A stretch of 64,000 bases of DNA, taken from positions 620,001 to 684,000 of the forward strand of contig JADLZK010012248.1 in the NCBI GenBank assembly GCA_015847255.1, read 5' to 3'. Below the pieces are notes generated by a model. That model was given only the letters and a program-made list of their open reading frames with translations. It did no database searches and had not been told where the DNA came from. Both the position numbers and the translations under genes were made by a program. Positions within the stretch are counted from its first letter, which is position 1. The number at the start of each line of letters is the position of its first letter. Shown piece after piece: positions 11,341-21,615 of this stretch. Origin of the DNA: Hyparrhenia diplandra (lineage: Eukaryota > Streptophyta > Magnoliopsida > Poales > Poaceae).

Positions 11341-12153
11341 GTGGCGTGCTGCATGGATCCATTGCGTTCTCTGTGTTTGGTTGGGAGGGTGGGAGCCCGA
11401 CTACCTGGCCTTCTTCTCAGAGAAACTAGTATTTATTATTCATTATTCATTCTTGGAGAGCAAGTAGATGGACTACTTGAGTTTAGGAGAGTTGTTACGG
11501 TGTCTACTGGCTTCTTACGACCATAGTGCCAACTTTCCGTTACACGATATCAGCCGTCGATTGAAGGTGTTCATCTGTACACGGTGACATAGGCTCCGCG
11601 TTGAGAGTGTATGCTCTTGCTCTCTCACGTTACAAAGACAAGAGAACTGTGAGATGTCTTGCCTGTAATCATGCCCTGGACAATTGCTTGAATAACGGAG
11701 GTATGACCAATGGTGGGATGAGCTTGAGGGTGTTTTTGTTTGCTTGACATGGATTGGTGAGGTGTACGTGGTCCAGTGTGCTTCAATTCTAATATATGTA
11801 TTTCTATCTTTTGGCCCAATGTTGATGGCCACAATGTTGATGGCTACAATTGGTGCTCCCCACATTAGCTCTGTGCTCACAATTGAGTAAAGTCAAATGT
11901 AATTATGAAATATGACTTCAAAAGGTGTGATGCTGTCATTCCTCGTACGTAAATGTGGATTTTTATGTGGCTACCATGTCACTTTGACATTTATTTATGA
12001 TAGTTGATCCCTTCATATAAGTAGCTACATGTTGTTTAGTTCGATACCAAATGATTTGCGATTCCTGCAACAAGGCACGATGCACATTTCATTTTTTTTA
12101 AAAAAAATATACTATGAATTACATGAAAAAAGTGACTTCAATGCATTCGTGGG
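11341..12153. other. Spacer upstream of FRS remnant and of unit 6
   Basis: No gene recognised. ATGGATCCATGCAGCACGCC on the minus strand (near 11370-11351) could be the start of the FRS-like reading frame. From about 12040 the text CATTTGATTT..GCG.. to GCATTCGTGGGTATATATAAGTG is the promoter block of PHAS unit 6. Confidence 0.4.
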
Positions 12154-12184
12154 TATATATAAGTGGAGAAAAATAAGGCACCAG

Positions 12185-12690
12185 CCAATTACCAACCTCC
12201 CCTATTACTAGGCATTGAAATGACTGGTCTCTTTCTCCAAAGCCTATCTCTACTCTTACCTTGGAAACTAGCTTCCTGAGAGATGGATATGGTACGAGGA
12301 GTCAGGACCTCACTGGGACACAATGTTTTTGGATTTGGAGGCATCTGGAACGATAACACAAGTAGTTTTCAAGTGACTCTATGACAAAATCTATACTGCA
12401 GAACTTCTCACGCGTGCCTGGAAGAGCTGAGTTGTAGAACCATACTGTATGACCTGGAGGCCAGACACAATAAAAAGCAATTGTGCCCATCTAGACAGCC
12501 AGTCGTGGATGCCTTTGCCGATCCATCCTTGGTCACCATCTCTATGCTTCCTCATGCTTTAGATTAGTTTATGACCAACTCTGAGAGTTTGACCCTACTA
12601 GAGATGTTGTTGATGGTGGCACCGACATTGTTTGTGGTGTCACTGACACACAACATATGCTAGTAAACTGAATTATTTACTTAAAAAATA
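12185..12690 (+). ncRNA. Candidate 21-PHAS precursor, unit 6
   Basis: TATATATAAG (12154-12163) lies 175 bp upstream of the site at 12329-12350, which has 5' part TTGGATTT, core GGAGGCATC and 3' part TGGAA (18 of 22 matches). The leader contains CTCTACTCTTACCTTGGAAA and GGGACACAATGTTTTTGG, close to units at 52.0 and 53.6 kb. The 3' body near 12610-12670 (GTGTCACTGACACACAACATATGCTAGTAAACTGA) is shared with 35.4 and 53.95 kb, which sets the approximate end. Confidence 0.72.
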
Positions 12691-13559
12691 TCAGACTAGT
12701 GCACTGAGTTTAATCACCGTCCCACACTTGTTTTGTATGTCTACCTTCTTCTGTATCTTAGCACTGGGATGTAGTCTTCTTGAGTTTGTGTTTAATTAAA
12801 CCAAGCACAGTGGATGGTCTTGTGTATGTAGACGCTTTTGGTTCATGAGATAAGGCAAGATGGAACCCTTTCATCTTACGTTTCATAGTAGGCTAGTACG
12901 TGTTTGTTTCAAGGACCTCGGGGACTGTATCCTAGAAAAAGAACAGTCACACACTTCTTACCACCAAAAAGGTCGAACATGACTGTTCCTTTTGCACGGT
13001 GTTTCTCGCTATCTCTCTCTAGCAGCGGCAACCGGGCGAGAGCAACAGAAGCAGCAGCGTGCGAGGTTCTCTAGATTGTTTTCACCCACAATTTCATCCG
13101 TTGCTTTGGGAAACTCCCATGTAACCATTTGCCTTTTTGCAAATAAGCGAATGAAACTCTGGTATTTCACTAAATAAATCATTTCTTTGACCATAATCTC
13201 AATAACTTTCTTAATATGATCTAGCATACTTTTTAAGACTGGTACTGTCACAGTACAAACAAATGGGCCCATGGAGGCTGCGTGCATGCCGGCCACCGCA
13301 GCCACTGCTGTCACCATCGTCAATTAAATTTGAGGATAAAATCAGGAAACCAATTTAGATTTGCTTTATAAAGAGGTATTCCGATCTATAAAGAAACCTC
13401 TCGATAGTTTGTTTAACGTGCAAGTCTTCCCTGCACTATAAATACAAGTCATCTGTAATCAGTTGGAGTTAATTAAAAAATAATTTAAGGGGTAAAACCT
13501 GAAAGCTCCGGTCTTCTAGCTCTCTAAACCCTAGCCATCACGCGCACACACCGCCACCA
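12691..13559. other. Spacer duplicated at 54.3 and 55.6 kb
   Basis: Non-coding. The stretch at 12960-13145 (TTCCTTTTGCACGGTGTTTCTC, GAGAGCA..AGCAGC, AAACTCCCATGTAACCATTTGC) matches 54325-54530 and 55610-55750. The frame at 13009-13323 (minus) lies in this repeat and has no domain. Confidence 0.45.
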
Positions 13560-13594
13560 CCCCTTTCACTGAAGTGAGGGGAGGCAGTCTTCCA

Positions 13595-14595
13595 AATGGA
13601 GCATAACAAAGCTCCGGCCCCAGATGGTTTTCAGCGAATTCTATCGGGTGTTTTGGGGCGTAATCAAGGATGATCTTTTATCCTTATTTGCTGAGCTACA
13701 TAGGGAGGCTCTTGATTTGTACAACCTGAATTTTGATATTATTACCTTAATACCAAAGGTAGATAATGCTAGTAAAATTCAACAATACAGGCCAATTTGT
13801 GTTCTTAACGTGAGTTTTAAGATATTCACTAAAGTAGGCACAAATAGGCTTAATTTAGTTTCTCAAACTGTGGTGAGGCCAACACAAACTACCTTTATGC
13901 CTGGCAGGAATATAATGGAAGGGGTCGTAATCTTACATGAAACCATCCATGAACTTCACTCCAAAAAGAGAGACGGTGTCATTTTCAAAATTGACTTAAA
14001 TTGACTTTGAAAAGGCATACAACAAAGTGAAGTGGTCAAGAATGAGGTTTCTCACCCAAATGGTGTAGGTGGGTTGAAACAATGGTCACTAGAGGAAGCG
14101 TGGGATCAAAGTCAATGATGACATAGGTCCCTACTTCCAAACCAAGCGCGGCCTCAGACAGGGACATCCTATGTCACCAATCTTATTCAACATCATTGCA
14201 GATATGTTAGCTCTTCTAATTAATAGAGCCAAATCCGATGGTCAAATAAGAGGTGTCCTCCCCCACCTTATAGATGATGGGTTATCTATACTTCAATATG
14301 GAGATGACACCATCATCTTTCTTGATCACGACCCAGAACAAGCACAAAATCTTAAACTATTGCTTTGTGCTTTCGAGCAATTATCTGGGCTCAAGATCAA
14401 CTTTCATAAGAGCAAAATCTTTTGCTACGGTGCAGCTAAAGAGATGGAATCCTTTTATACCAATCTCTTTGGATGCAATACTGGGGAATACCCGTTTAGA
14501 TACCTAGGAATACCAATACACCATAGACAACTCCTGAACTCTGAATGGAGAAAGGTGGAAGATCGTTTCAAAAAGAAACTCTCTTGCTGGAAAGC
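13595..14595 (+). pseudogene. LINE ORF2 reverse transcriptase, N-terminal part
   Basis: Non-LTR reverse transcriptase that would copy LINE RNA at a nick. Block order: NKAPGPDGF, IITLIPKVDNASKIQQYRPI, LVSQTVVRPTQTTFMPGRNI, then FKIDLN, where the frame shifts near 14001 into DFEKAYNKVKW. After a second shift the frame from 14171 carries SPILFNIIADMLALLINRA and the catalytic YGDDT (about 14298). It stops at the CACTA-like insertion after SCWKA. At least two frameshifts make it non-functional. Confidence 0.85.
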
Positions 14596-16294
14596 CACTA
14601 CTACAGAATAGCACGATACTGTCGGGTCCAAAACCCCCTTCACTGCCAAAAAGTGAACCGGCAGTGGGGAAGCGGTAGTGATGTGCACGTTCTTTTACTT
14701 CCGGCTGTTTACCCGGCAGTGATAGGCTTTAGGAAAAACAAAAAAAATACAGCAGGCATGCTCGCAGGCTACAGCCACTTTGTAGCCATGCTCGCTGCCT
14801 CCCACCATTGTTGCTCCATCATACAATTCATCAAGAAACAATTCATATATCAAGGACCAAGGAGAGATTCAACACATCACGAATCAAATTGATTCATACA
14901 TCACATAGAAGGGTTCAATACATCAGAAATCAACACATCACAAATCCAACCATGTACAATCTGAGTCGCCCCTGGTTGCTCCAATGCCAGATCTGAGAAG
15001 ACAGAGTGTGTGTGAGAGAGAGAGAGAGGAGAAAAGCAACGGAAGGAGAAATTTCTGGGAGAGAGAAGACTATCACCAACCGCGAGGATCAAGAAGCCGG
15101 TCGTCGGGTAGAGCACTCATGTCGGGTGCCGGGATACCCATCGTTCGCAGGGCCTCCGTGGTTGCTCGCCTGCTCGCAGTTGCTCCGGCTGCCATGGGAG
15201 CCCGTGCTCATGCCGTTCCACATGGCTGGATCCGCTGAAGGCCGACGGTGAGGAAGAGCCGGGATCCGCTCGCCAGCACTAGGAGGAAATGCATCAATCT
15301 ACATGCATGCAGCCATAAGCCCAACCAACCATGTATTAAATGAACTAACAACACGCATGTAACAACAACCAACCTCGTATTTGAAGTCCTCGATGCGGTG
15401 CTTGCCCAGGTCCTCGTGGAGCACGGCGAAGATCTCCTCCTCTAGGAGCCGCTCAAGAGTGCATGCTTGTGGAGCGCTGGATGGATCCGCTTTGCGCCGC
15501 CACAACGAATAAGCACTGTGTATTATTAGCTAGAGAGATTTGTTGCCTTCTTCAAATCTCCTCCTAAACAAGCATGTGCATGGCATCGAATATTCTTGAG
15601 CACATAGAAACCAACCAACCTGAACACATGTAGAAGATCTCCTCCTCCTCCATCTTCAGGAGCCTCTTGGGTGCTTGCCGGGGCCTCCTAGAGCCACTCG
15701 CCTATGCCATCAAGGCGAAGACGAAGCCGCCGGGGTGGATCTGCATGCTCCACATCGAAATCCTGACCGCTCGCCGGCGCCCACGGCGACCTCATGCACA
15801 TGCTGCGTGGGATCCCGACCACTCGCCGTGCCATGGATCTGAAGCTCGATCTATAGGGGAGGACAACCCTGCTGCACGGATTTGGCCGCTTGATGTTGCG
15901 TCGGCGGCGGCAGAGCGAGCTGGGGATGAGATTTGGGGAGGAGGTGGCCTGGCTCGGTGAGTGGTGGAGGAAGAAAGGAAATATCTCCCGAAGGGGACTG
16001 AGAGAGGGCGAGAGAGAGTGGGGTGTCGACGGACATGAGCGTGGACCTAAGTAGATTGAACAAAATATTCGGGTCCGGATTTTAGATCGCTGCCGGTGTG
16101 GCCAGCAAAACCGATAGTGACGGGTATCACTGTCGGGTGCTTGCTACCAACCAGGAGTGATATAAATTTTCCTTTGCCGGATTTTGGTCGATCTCAACCA
16201 TTTTTTGATGTTATCGTCCCGAAAAGGCCTTCACTTGCCGATTTTCTTAATTTCGGCAGTGATAGGGGCGGTAGTGATGTAGAAATCTGTAGTC
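14596..16294. mobile_element. Non-autonomous CACTA-like element inside LINE
   Basis: It begins CACTACTACAGA (14596) and ends TCTGTAGTC (16286-16294), nearly complementary ends. Subterminal copies of CACTGCCG/CGGCAGTG, CACTGTCGGGT and GGTAGTGA cluster near both ends, as expected for CACTA transposase binding. It separates LINE text SCWKA from AKYLSYGE, so it is an insertion. The interior (about 14980-15960) is GC-rich with short frames on both strands and may hold captured host sequence, but I recognise no protein. Exact ends are uncertain by a few bases. Confidence 0.65.
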
Positions 16295-17601
16295 TTGGCG
16301 AAGTACCTGTCATATGGGGAAACTAATCTGCTTAATTCAGTCCTAGGCAGCCTACCTATTTTTATGATGTCCTTCTTTGAGATCTCTAAAGGGGTGATTA
16401 AAAACCTCGATCATTATAGATCAAGGCTCTTCTGGCAAGGCTCTTCAGAAAAACATAGATATAGACTTGCCAGATGGGACATTCTGTGTCATTCGAAAGA
16501 TCAAGGGGGACTAGGTATCCTTAAATTAGAACTACAAAATAAGTGCCTTCTAGCCAAATGGTTGGCTAACCTGTTGTTGAACACGGAGGGCATGTGGCAA
16601 TCTCTTTTAAGGAATAAATACCTACATTCTAAATCCCTAACTCAAGTGACAGCCAAACCCAATGACTCTCATTTCTGGAGAGGTCCCATGCATATCAAAG
16701 ATGAGATGTTGGCTAAAGGTTCCTTCGATATCAGAGATGGAACCACCACTAGATTTTGGGACGATACATGGGTAGGAGATAAGCATCTGAAAGATAGTTA
16801 TCCATCTTTATATAATATAGTATGGAATCCTCACGCAACTGTCGCAAAAGTGATGCATTCCAGCCCTCTAAACATCTCTTTTAGGAGGGCTCTGGTGGAT
16901 AACAAACTTACAGAATGACATAGTCTAGTATCACGAATCTCAAATGTCGAATTGGTGGAAGGGTCGGATTACTTTTAGATGGAGCCTAACCAAATCGGGA
17001 CTATTCTTTGTCCGCTCTATGTATCTCGACCTTATTGATACACAAACACCTTTTCAACATAAGAAGATTTGGAAGATAAAAATTCCTCTAAAAATTAAAA
17101 TCTTTCTCCGGTTTTTTTGCAGAGGGGTTGTCTTGACGAAAAGACAATCTTGTAAAGAAAAATTGGAAAGGGAGCCAGAAGTGAGTATCTTTGTAATGGG
17201 AATGAAACTATACAACACTTATTCCTAGACTGTCCCCTTACCAAAATGATCTGGAGGATTATCTTTTTTGCTACTGGACTAACCCAACCAAGATCAATTA
17301 GCCATATGTTCGGGAATTGGCTAACTAATCAAAATAAAAGGATTAGAAATTTGATTTGGGTTGGGGTGGCTACCATGAGTTGGGCTCTCTGGAGATGCGA
17401 AATGATGTTGTCTTTAATCAAAATAAATCTAATTCTATTTTGCAGGAAATTTTCAGTGGTACGTATTGGTTACGCTATTGGGCACAACTGCAGCGTGAAG
17501 AGATAGCCAAGGAAGCACTCTCAACGATAAGCAAGAGATTAGAATTTATTGCTTTAGAGATATCCAATAAAGGATGGAAACATTTATATTGTTTGAACTA
17601 G
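16295..17601 (+). pseudogene. LINE ORF2, C-terminal part (RT thumb and zf-RVT region)
   Basis: It continues the reverse transcriptase after the insertion: LLNSVLGSLPIFMMSFFEI, RDGTTTRFWDDTWVGD, then a stop at 16918. It then passes into the zf-RVT region in shifting frames (IWKIKIPLKIKIFLRFF, a Cys..HLFLDCPL signature near 17215-17240, and TMSWALWRC). It ends with WKHLYCLN near 17600. Several frameshifts and stops are present. Confidence 0.8.
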
Positions 17602-17717
17602 CTCCCTGGTCGTTTTGTGACCGAGGTTGTCTCTTTTTTGTTTCTTGAAAGTGTGTAATAATTGGCTGTGTACATCTCCGGATGTAGAGGCCGGATATTG
17701 TTATCCATTATCTAAAA

Positions 17718-18160
17718 AAAATACATGTACCAAGTTTTTCCCATGTCTACTATAGTCATCAGTTCGATATCCTCCAGCTATGTAGCATGCATAATATATA
17801 GCATCCAAATGGACAAAAAAGATGCATAATAGTACAAAAAGAGTTTCTCGCAAGTATGAAACCAGCAGTGTGATGTGGAAATATGAGGCATCAGCAATGT
17901 CCTTTATAGTACATGTAGAAGTTTCAGTAGGAACTCGAGTACTACAGGTGAATTGAGGGGTTACAACCCCTTTAGATGCAGAATTGAGCGGAGCTGTCCA
18001 AGACTGTGTGGTGTGCAGCCTGATACTGTCTAGTGTAGCTCTCTTACCTCTGTTTATTGTGCTGCACCGCGTGCACCGACGGTATGGTGTGTGTAATTTT
18101 ATCTGGGCGGAACGTGCGGTGAACACAGTTTCTGTATCTTAGCACAAAATTACTATCACT
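17718..18160 (+). ncRNA. Candidate 21-PHAS precursor, unit 7
   Basis: The site at 17876-17897 is identical to that of unit 5 (TGGAAATA, TGAGGCATC, AGCAA). The leader from ATACATGTACCAAG to GTTTCTCGCAAGTATGAAACCA also matches unit 5. The TATA region equivalent to 6306 lies upstream of the LINE poly-A and has been displaced, so this unit may lack its promoter. The 3' body continues to ACGTGCGGTGAACACAGTTT (about 18110-18130), also present at 6647. Confidence 0.58.
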
Positions 18161-18490
18161 ATGGATCTGGATGAATTGTGACATATATCACGGCCCTCGT
18201 GTCACATAGAGGAGAGAACTGTGAGATCCAATATATCAAGCTAGTGGCGGAGTTCTGCTGCAAACCATCTGATCCGGTCAAAGCAGTGCTTGGCTACGTT
18301 GAACAACTTTCAGTTTGTAGCAGCACCTAGTAACATGTCCGGCTTTGGACGCCAGAGGATACGAGAACTATGAGTGTAAGAATGGTCCCTTAAATTAATT
18401 TTTAGTTATTGACATCTTATATAAACACCTCCATATCCATCATCGCTTAACTGTTGTATATCACTTAACTGTTATATATCGAGGCCCAAT
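18161..18490. other. Spacer, body repeat shared with 36.3 kb
   Basis: GAACTGTGAGATCCAATATATCAAGCTAGTGGCGGAGTTCTGCT and GCTACGTTGAACAA are also found at 36.31-36.40 kb and partly at 19.98 kb, so this is a 3' body of a PHAS unit. No gene. Confidence 0.5.
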
Positions 18491-18527
18491 ATGGTCATAT
18501 AAATACAGACAAGGTCTTAGTGATGGG

Positions 18528-18832
18528 ACATAAGGTGCCTAGCTGTACGTGGTCTCTGGCCTTGATTCAGCCAATTGATGGCACACTATATGTGTGATGA
18601 AAAAAGAGAGGAAATTCCCGTAGCTTGCTTTGATTATGTATCATATGAAAACACCAGGAAAAATGTTATTCATGTTGCAAGCTGAGAGAGAGAGAGAGAA
18701 TTGCAGGTAGCAACAGTAGTGTCCAAGAATAAACAGAGCACAATTAGGTGTGAGGTATTCATTAGGATTAGGAGGCATCACGAACTAGGATGGCTATGGT
18801 GCGGCCTAAAATGGTACGTAGAAGACAGTTGT
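18528..18832 (+). ncRNA. Candidate 21-PHAS precursor, unit 8
   Basis: TATAAATA (18498-18505) precedes the conserved leader (GTCTTAGTGATGGGACATAAGGTGCCTAGCTG, CACACTATATGTGTGA, CAAGCTGAGAGAGAGAG). The site at 18763-18784 has 5' part TAGGATTA, core GGAGGCATC and 3' part ACGAA (19 of 22 matches). TATGGTGCGGCCTAAAATGGTA follows. The body is cut short about 30 bp later by a LINE fragment, so downstream phasing would run into transposon sequence. Confidence 0.75.
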
Positions 18833-18849
18833 CTGGTCTTCTATTCTTC

Positions 18850-19034
18850 AAGGAACTCTTTCTGATTGCTGCTTGGGAACACTAGAAGATCAGGGACAGG
18901 ATGGTGTTCGATGGTATTCAAGCTACCTTCAGTAGATAGTTGAGGAATTTCATGGATGAAGCGGCTCTCCAAGCTTATCGTTTAGATTTTGATGATAGAA
19001 GAGCAGTTTGTCTCTGGATTGACGCCCTGTAATT
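18850..19034 (+). pseudogene. LINE ORF2 C-terminal fragment
   Basis: Conceptual translation gives LIAAWE, then IRDRMVFDG, RNFMDEAALQAYRL and AVCLWIDAL before TAA, the usual tail of grass LINE ORF2 (the AWELWKHRN...VFNG region). Two in-frame stops are present. No poly-A was found directly after it. Confidence 0.65.
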
Positions 19035-20054
19035 GTTCTTATTTCTTCTTGTGTCGTGTGGCGATGTAGTCTGCTGTTTTGTTGGCTAAACCAAACCCCA
19101 CTCCCACCCCGTCCTCCCTTCCTCCCTCATTTCTACAATCAGTACATGACACCAAACTTCTAAATTGCACCCCAGCATCCCATTGTTGAAGGCTTGAGGC
19201 ACAACTCGTCACTCTTATTAGAGTATTCTTAATCGATCTCCTCTAATCTTGTAACCTTAGAAGTTTACCATATCTTATTGTTTATGCATGTGTGTCAACT
19301 TCTAGCAGTTCAAACCCACTGAAAAAACATGAATACAGCTGGAAGTCAAGAGGACGGGCATGACTGATCAGCTCTTAGAATCTGCAAATCCAATTGTCAT
19401 GTAATCTGTCATTTTGAGTTGTTTTTCTTTTGTGGCTGTTAGCGCCTCCTACTGGATGTAAGTAAGTAATGCGTAGGGCAAGAGGTTCGATGAGACTAGT
19501 TATCAGAACATTTGGAAGATGTAAGCAGCACTAGTGATTGCGTTAAAACTGAAACTGGTCTTCGACCAGCGCTAGGCTGATGGTGTTCATTAAGCTTTCT
19601 AATAAAGCCGGGTGAATGCCATTGGTCTAAGAAAACCCACTGAAAAACGTAATCCGCCTTAGTGCAGACAGAGGTAGAAAACTTGATGTATTTTTGCTGC
19701 AAGACTTTAGGTTCCAATGGGATAGTTTTATTCCTGGATTGGTCAGGTGTTTTACTGTTGTGTTCTGATGGATCAACCACGAAATTATGATATGATTATG
19801 TGTTAATAAATTGACGATTGCCAAGTTTTTTGAATGCAGTCATAATATTTAATTTTCCGAAAAGAGTATTGTAATAGTCATCCATGTTGTTCTCTTGGAT
19901 GTTGTCACCTGCACTCATAATATTTGATTCTCTAGCTCCAGATGCCTCCTAATCAAACTGATCCTCTGCTCTGCTTTGCTACGTTGAACAAGTTCGAGTC
20001 TATAGCTTGTGTCCAGAAAAGCTAACCGGCACCCGTAACTTGTCATTCGAGGAA
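19035..20054. other. Spacer with a miR2118-like sense sequence
   Basis: No gene. At 19936-19957 the + strand reads CTCCA, GATGCCTCC, TAATCAAA, close to miR2118 itself rather than to its target, so a target-like site would be on the minus strand. The bases after it (CTCTGCTCTGCTTTGCTACGTTGAACAAG) align in the same orientation with 36.37-36.40 kb, which argues that it is part of a + strand PHAS body. Confidence 0.4.
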
Positions 20055-20487
20055 TGTAGATCACATCGAGCTCTACACTTTAATTTAAAAATTATCATTG
20101 GATAACAACCATTTACAGATACAGTATTCATGGAAATTGATTTCTGAATGCGCTTTCTTGGTGGCCATCATATTAAAATCATTTTCAGATGACATCATGG
20201 CCATTGAGAGTGTGTTCTAAAATTATTTTTGCAGCAGCCACCTGCCTAAAACCTGTTGGATGTCATGGTAACCATGGGTACAGGTAGCAAATTCCTCTGC
20301 CCAACTCGTGATGATCAGTCTTCCATTATTTAAAACTGCAGTACATCAAACGACCTTAATGCATCTATGGCGGGTAAATATAAGTGCAGAAGCAGCACAC
20401 CTGATCTACGAGGAACCTCCCATTATATTTTTTTTTAGATAAAGGATGACTCATCCAGCCTCTACTTCCGGAGACGTACACAGCCCT
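20055..20487 (+). promoter_or_regulatory. PHAS promoter block (copy 1 of 3)
   Basis: A block of about 400 bp (GTAGATCACATCGAG...TTAATGCATCTATGGCGGGTAAATATAAGTGCAGAAGCAGCACACCTGA) recurs at 34685-35060 and 51515-51880. It ends at the paired TATA-like words AATATAAG and TATATAAG. Here a 59-bp LINE tail interrupts it. Confidence 0.65.
20429..20487 (-). mobile_element. Minimal LINE tail inserted at a TATA box
   Basis: 59 bp: a poly-T, then AGATAAAGGATGACTCATCC and CCTCTACTTCCGGAGACGTACACAGCC, the complement of the LINE 3' end at 17.66 kb. It is flanked by a perfect 16-bp duplication GAACCTCCCATTATAT (20413-20428 and 20488-20503), so the core promoter word is duplicated, and a full TATATAAG remains on the right. 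Confidence 0.88.
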
Positions 20488-20640
20488 GAACCTCCCATTA
20501 TATAAGTCTTGAATTTGAACATGACGTTTCTCATGGCTACTGTCCTGTCAAATTGTTTTCATAGTCAGTTACATATAACATAGCAGATGCTGGAAGGGCA
20601 ATTTTTGGCTACATTTATGGGGGTACATGGAAGGTCCTAT
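20488..20640 (+). promoter_or_regulatory. PHAS promoter and leader without a target site
   Basis: TATATAAG, TTGAATTTGAAC and TGACGTTTCTCAT match the promoter and leader of the unit at 51.87 kb, but no miR2118-like site follows before the next promoter at 20.67 kb. It is a decapitated unit or an alternative upstream promoter of unit 10. Confidence 0.5.
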
Positions 20641-20699
20641 GCGTCGATGGGTTAAAAGTTCCTGGTCATATAAATACAGAAGCAGAGCACTCGTTTGTG

Positions 20700-21218
20700 A
20701 CCAACCTCCCCTTATTATGGGATTGAAAGTGCCTTGTCTCTCAGTGTCATTCCTTATGAAAACATATATTCAGTAGTCCGGAGCTGAACATTGAAGAGAC
20801 TGCAATGGTTTGGAAAGTAGCACCACATTACACATGGTGACCAGACAAATAAAGAGACATAGTGTTTTGGGAGTAGGAGGCATCTGGAGCAACATTACAA
20901 GCAGTGCTTTAAGTTACATTCACAAAATCACGAAGCGGCCTTGTCCCATCGGACCATGAAGCTGAACAGTGGAAGGGCATCGTATGATCGGCCAGGAGGT
21001 CGCACAAATCATGAACCAGCCTTGTCCCAATGGACCATGGCTTGTGGATGCCTTTCCATTCGCCACACTCCTTAGAGGGATCCAACGATAAGTAAGGAGG
21101 AGGGAGGTGGAAGGATTTAGAGGAAGACAGTACTGGATACCCTGGTCAGCCAGCTGCGCCCTTCTTCATAGCCATGTCACCCAACTGTGCTAGCGTGAAT
21201 CTGTTGGAAACTGAACAT
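20700..21218 (+). ncRNA. Candidate 21-PHAS precursor, unit 10
   Basis: TATAAATA (20669-20676) is followed by GCAGAGCACTCG..GACCAACCTCCCC. The site at 20868-20889 has 5' part TGGGAGTA, core GGAGGCATC and 3' part TGGAG (17 of 22 matches). ACATTACAAGCAGTGCTT follows, as in units 2, 16 and 17. The body runs to the left edge of the gypsy insertion at 21219 and originally continued at 33632. The near-identical CACAAATCATGAACCAGCCTTGTCCCA / CACAAAATCACGAAGCGGCCTTGTCCCA shows an internal duplication. Confidence 0.72.
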
Positions 21219-21223
21219 AGTTT

Positions 21224-21615
21224 TGTGAGCGTCGATCAACTCTATCAACTCAACTCACGGTTTCGAAGAACAATTAACCACAAATTGTACTGGAGTTTAA
21301 CGATGTATTGATCTGGATACAATCAGGAGAGCGAAAGTGCTCCCTGCCTATGAACTCCGGACGCAGCCGGCCTATTCGATGGATTCAAAATAGATCCCCT
21401 CCACCTGACGCCTCCTCCTTGCTTTTAGCCGTGCCGGGGACGAGTTGTCGTGTTGGACCAGCTCGGGCCGGCGTGCCGGATTGGGCTTGGGCCTCCTCTT
21501 CTCTCGACGCGAGATCGACGGCCCATCTTCATTTGAACTCCTCTTGATCATATTTGGCGCCGGGATTGCTTCATCGCCATCATCAGCAGCTTCAAGTTCA
21601 GTAGGATCGCTGACA
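21224..21615 (-). repeat. 3' LTR of outer gypsy element
   Basis: 392 bp, reading TGTGAGCGTCGATC... to ...GATCGCTGACA on the + strand. It differs from the other LTR by a handful of substitutions and small indels (e.g. GCCGGCGTGCCGG versus GCCGACGTACTTCGG), which implies a moderately recent insertion. Confidence 0.93.

Larger units (their letters stand above)
13560..17720 (+). mobile_element. 5'-truncated L1-type LINE with internal CACTA-like insertion
   Basis: Reverse transcriptase ORF2 remnant ending in a poly-A run (about 17712-17720) after CATCTCCGGATGTAGAGGCC. It begins inside ORF2 at the EHNKAPGPDGF motif (about 13595), so the endonuclease is missing. It is broken by a frameshift near 14000 and by a 1.7-kb insertion (14596-16294). 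Tails of the same family, truncated further, occur at 2.08 and 20.43 kb, so this or a sister LINE was active. It inserted just before PHAS unit 7. The left end is set by the start of recognisable ORF2. Confidence 0.85.
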
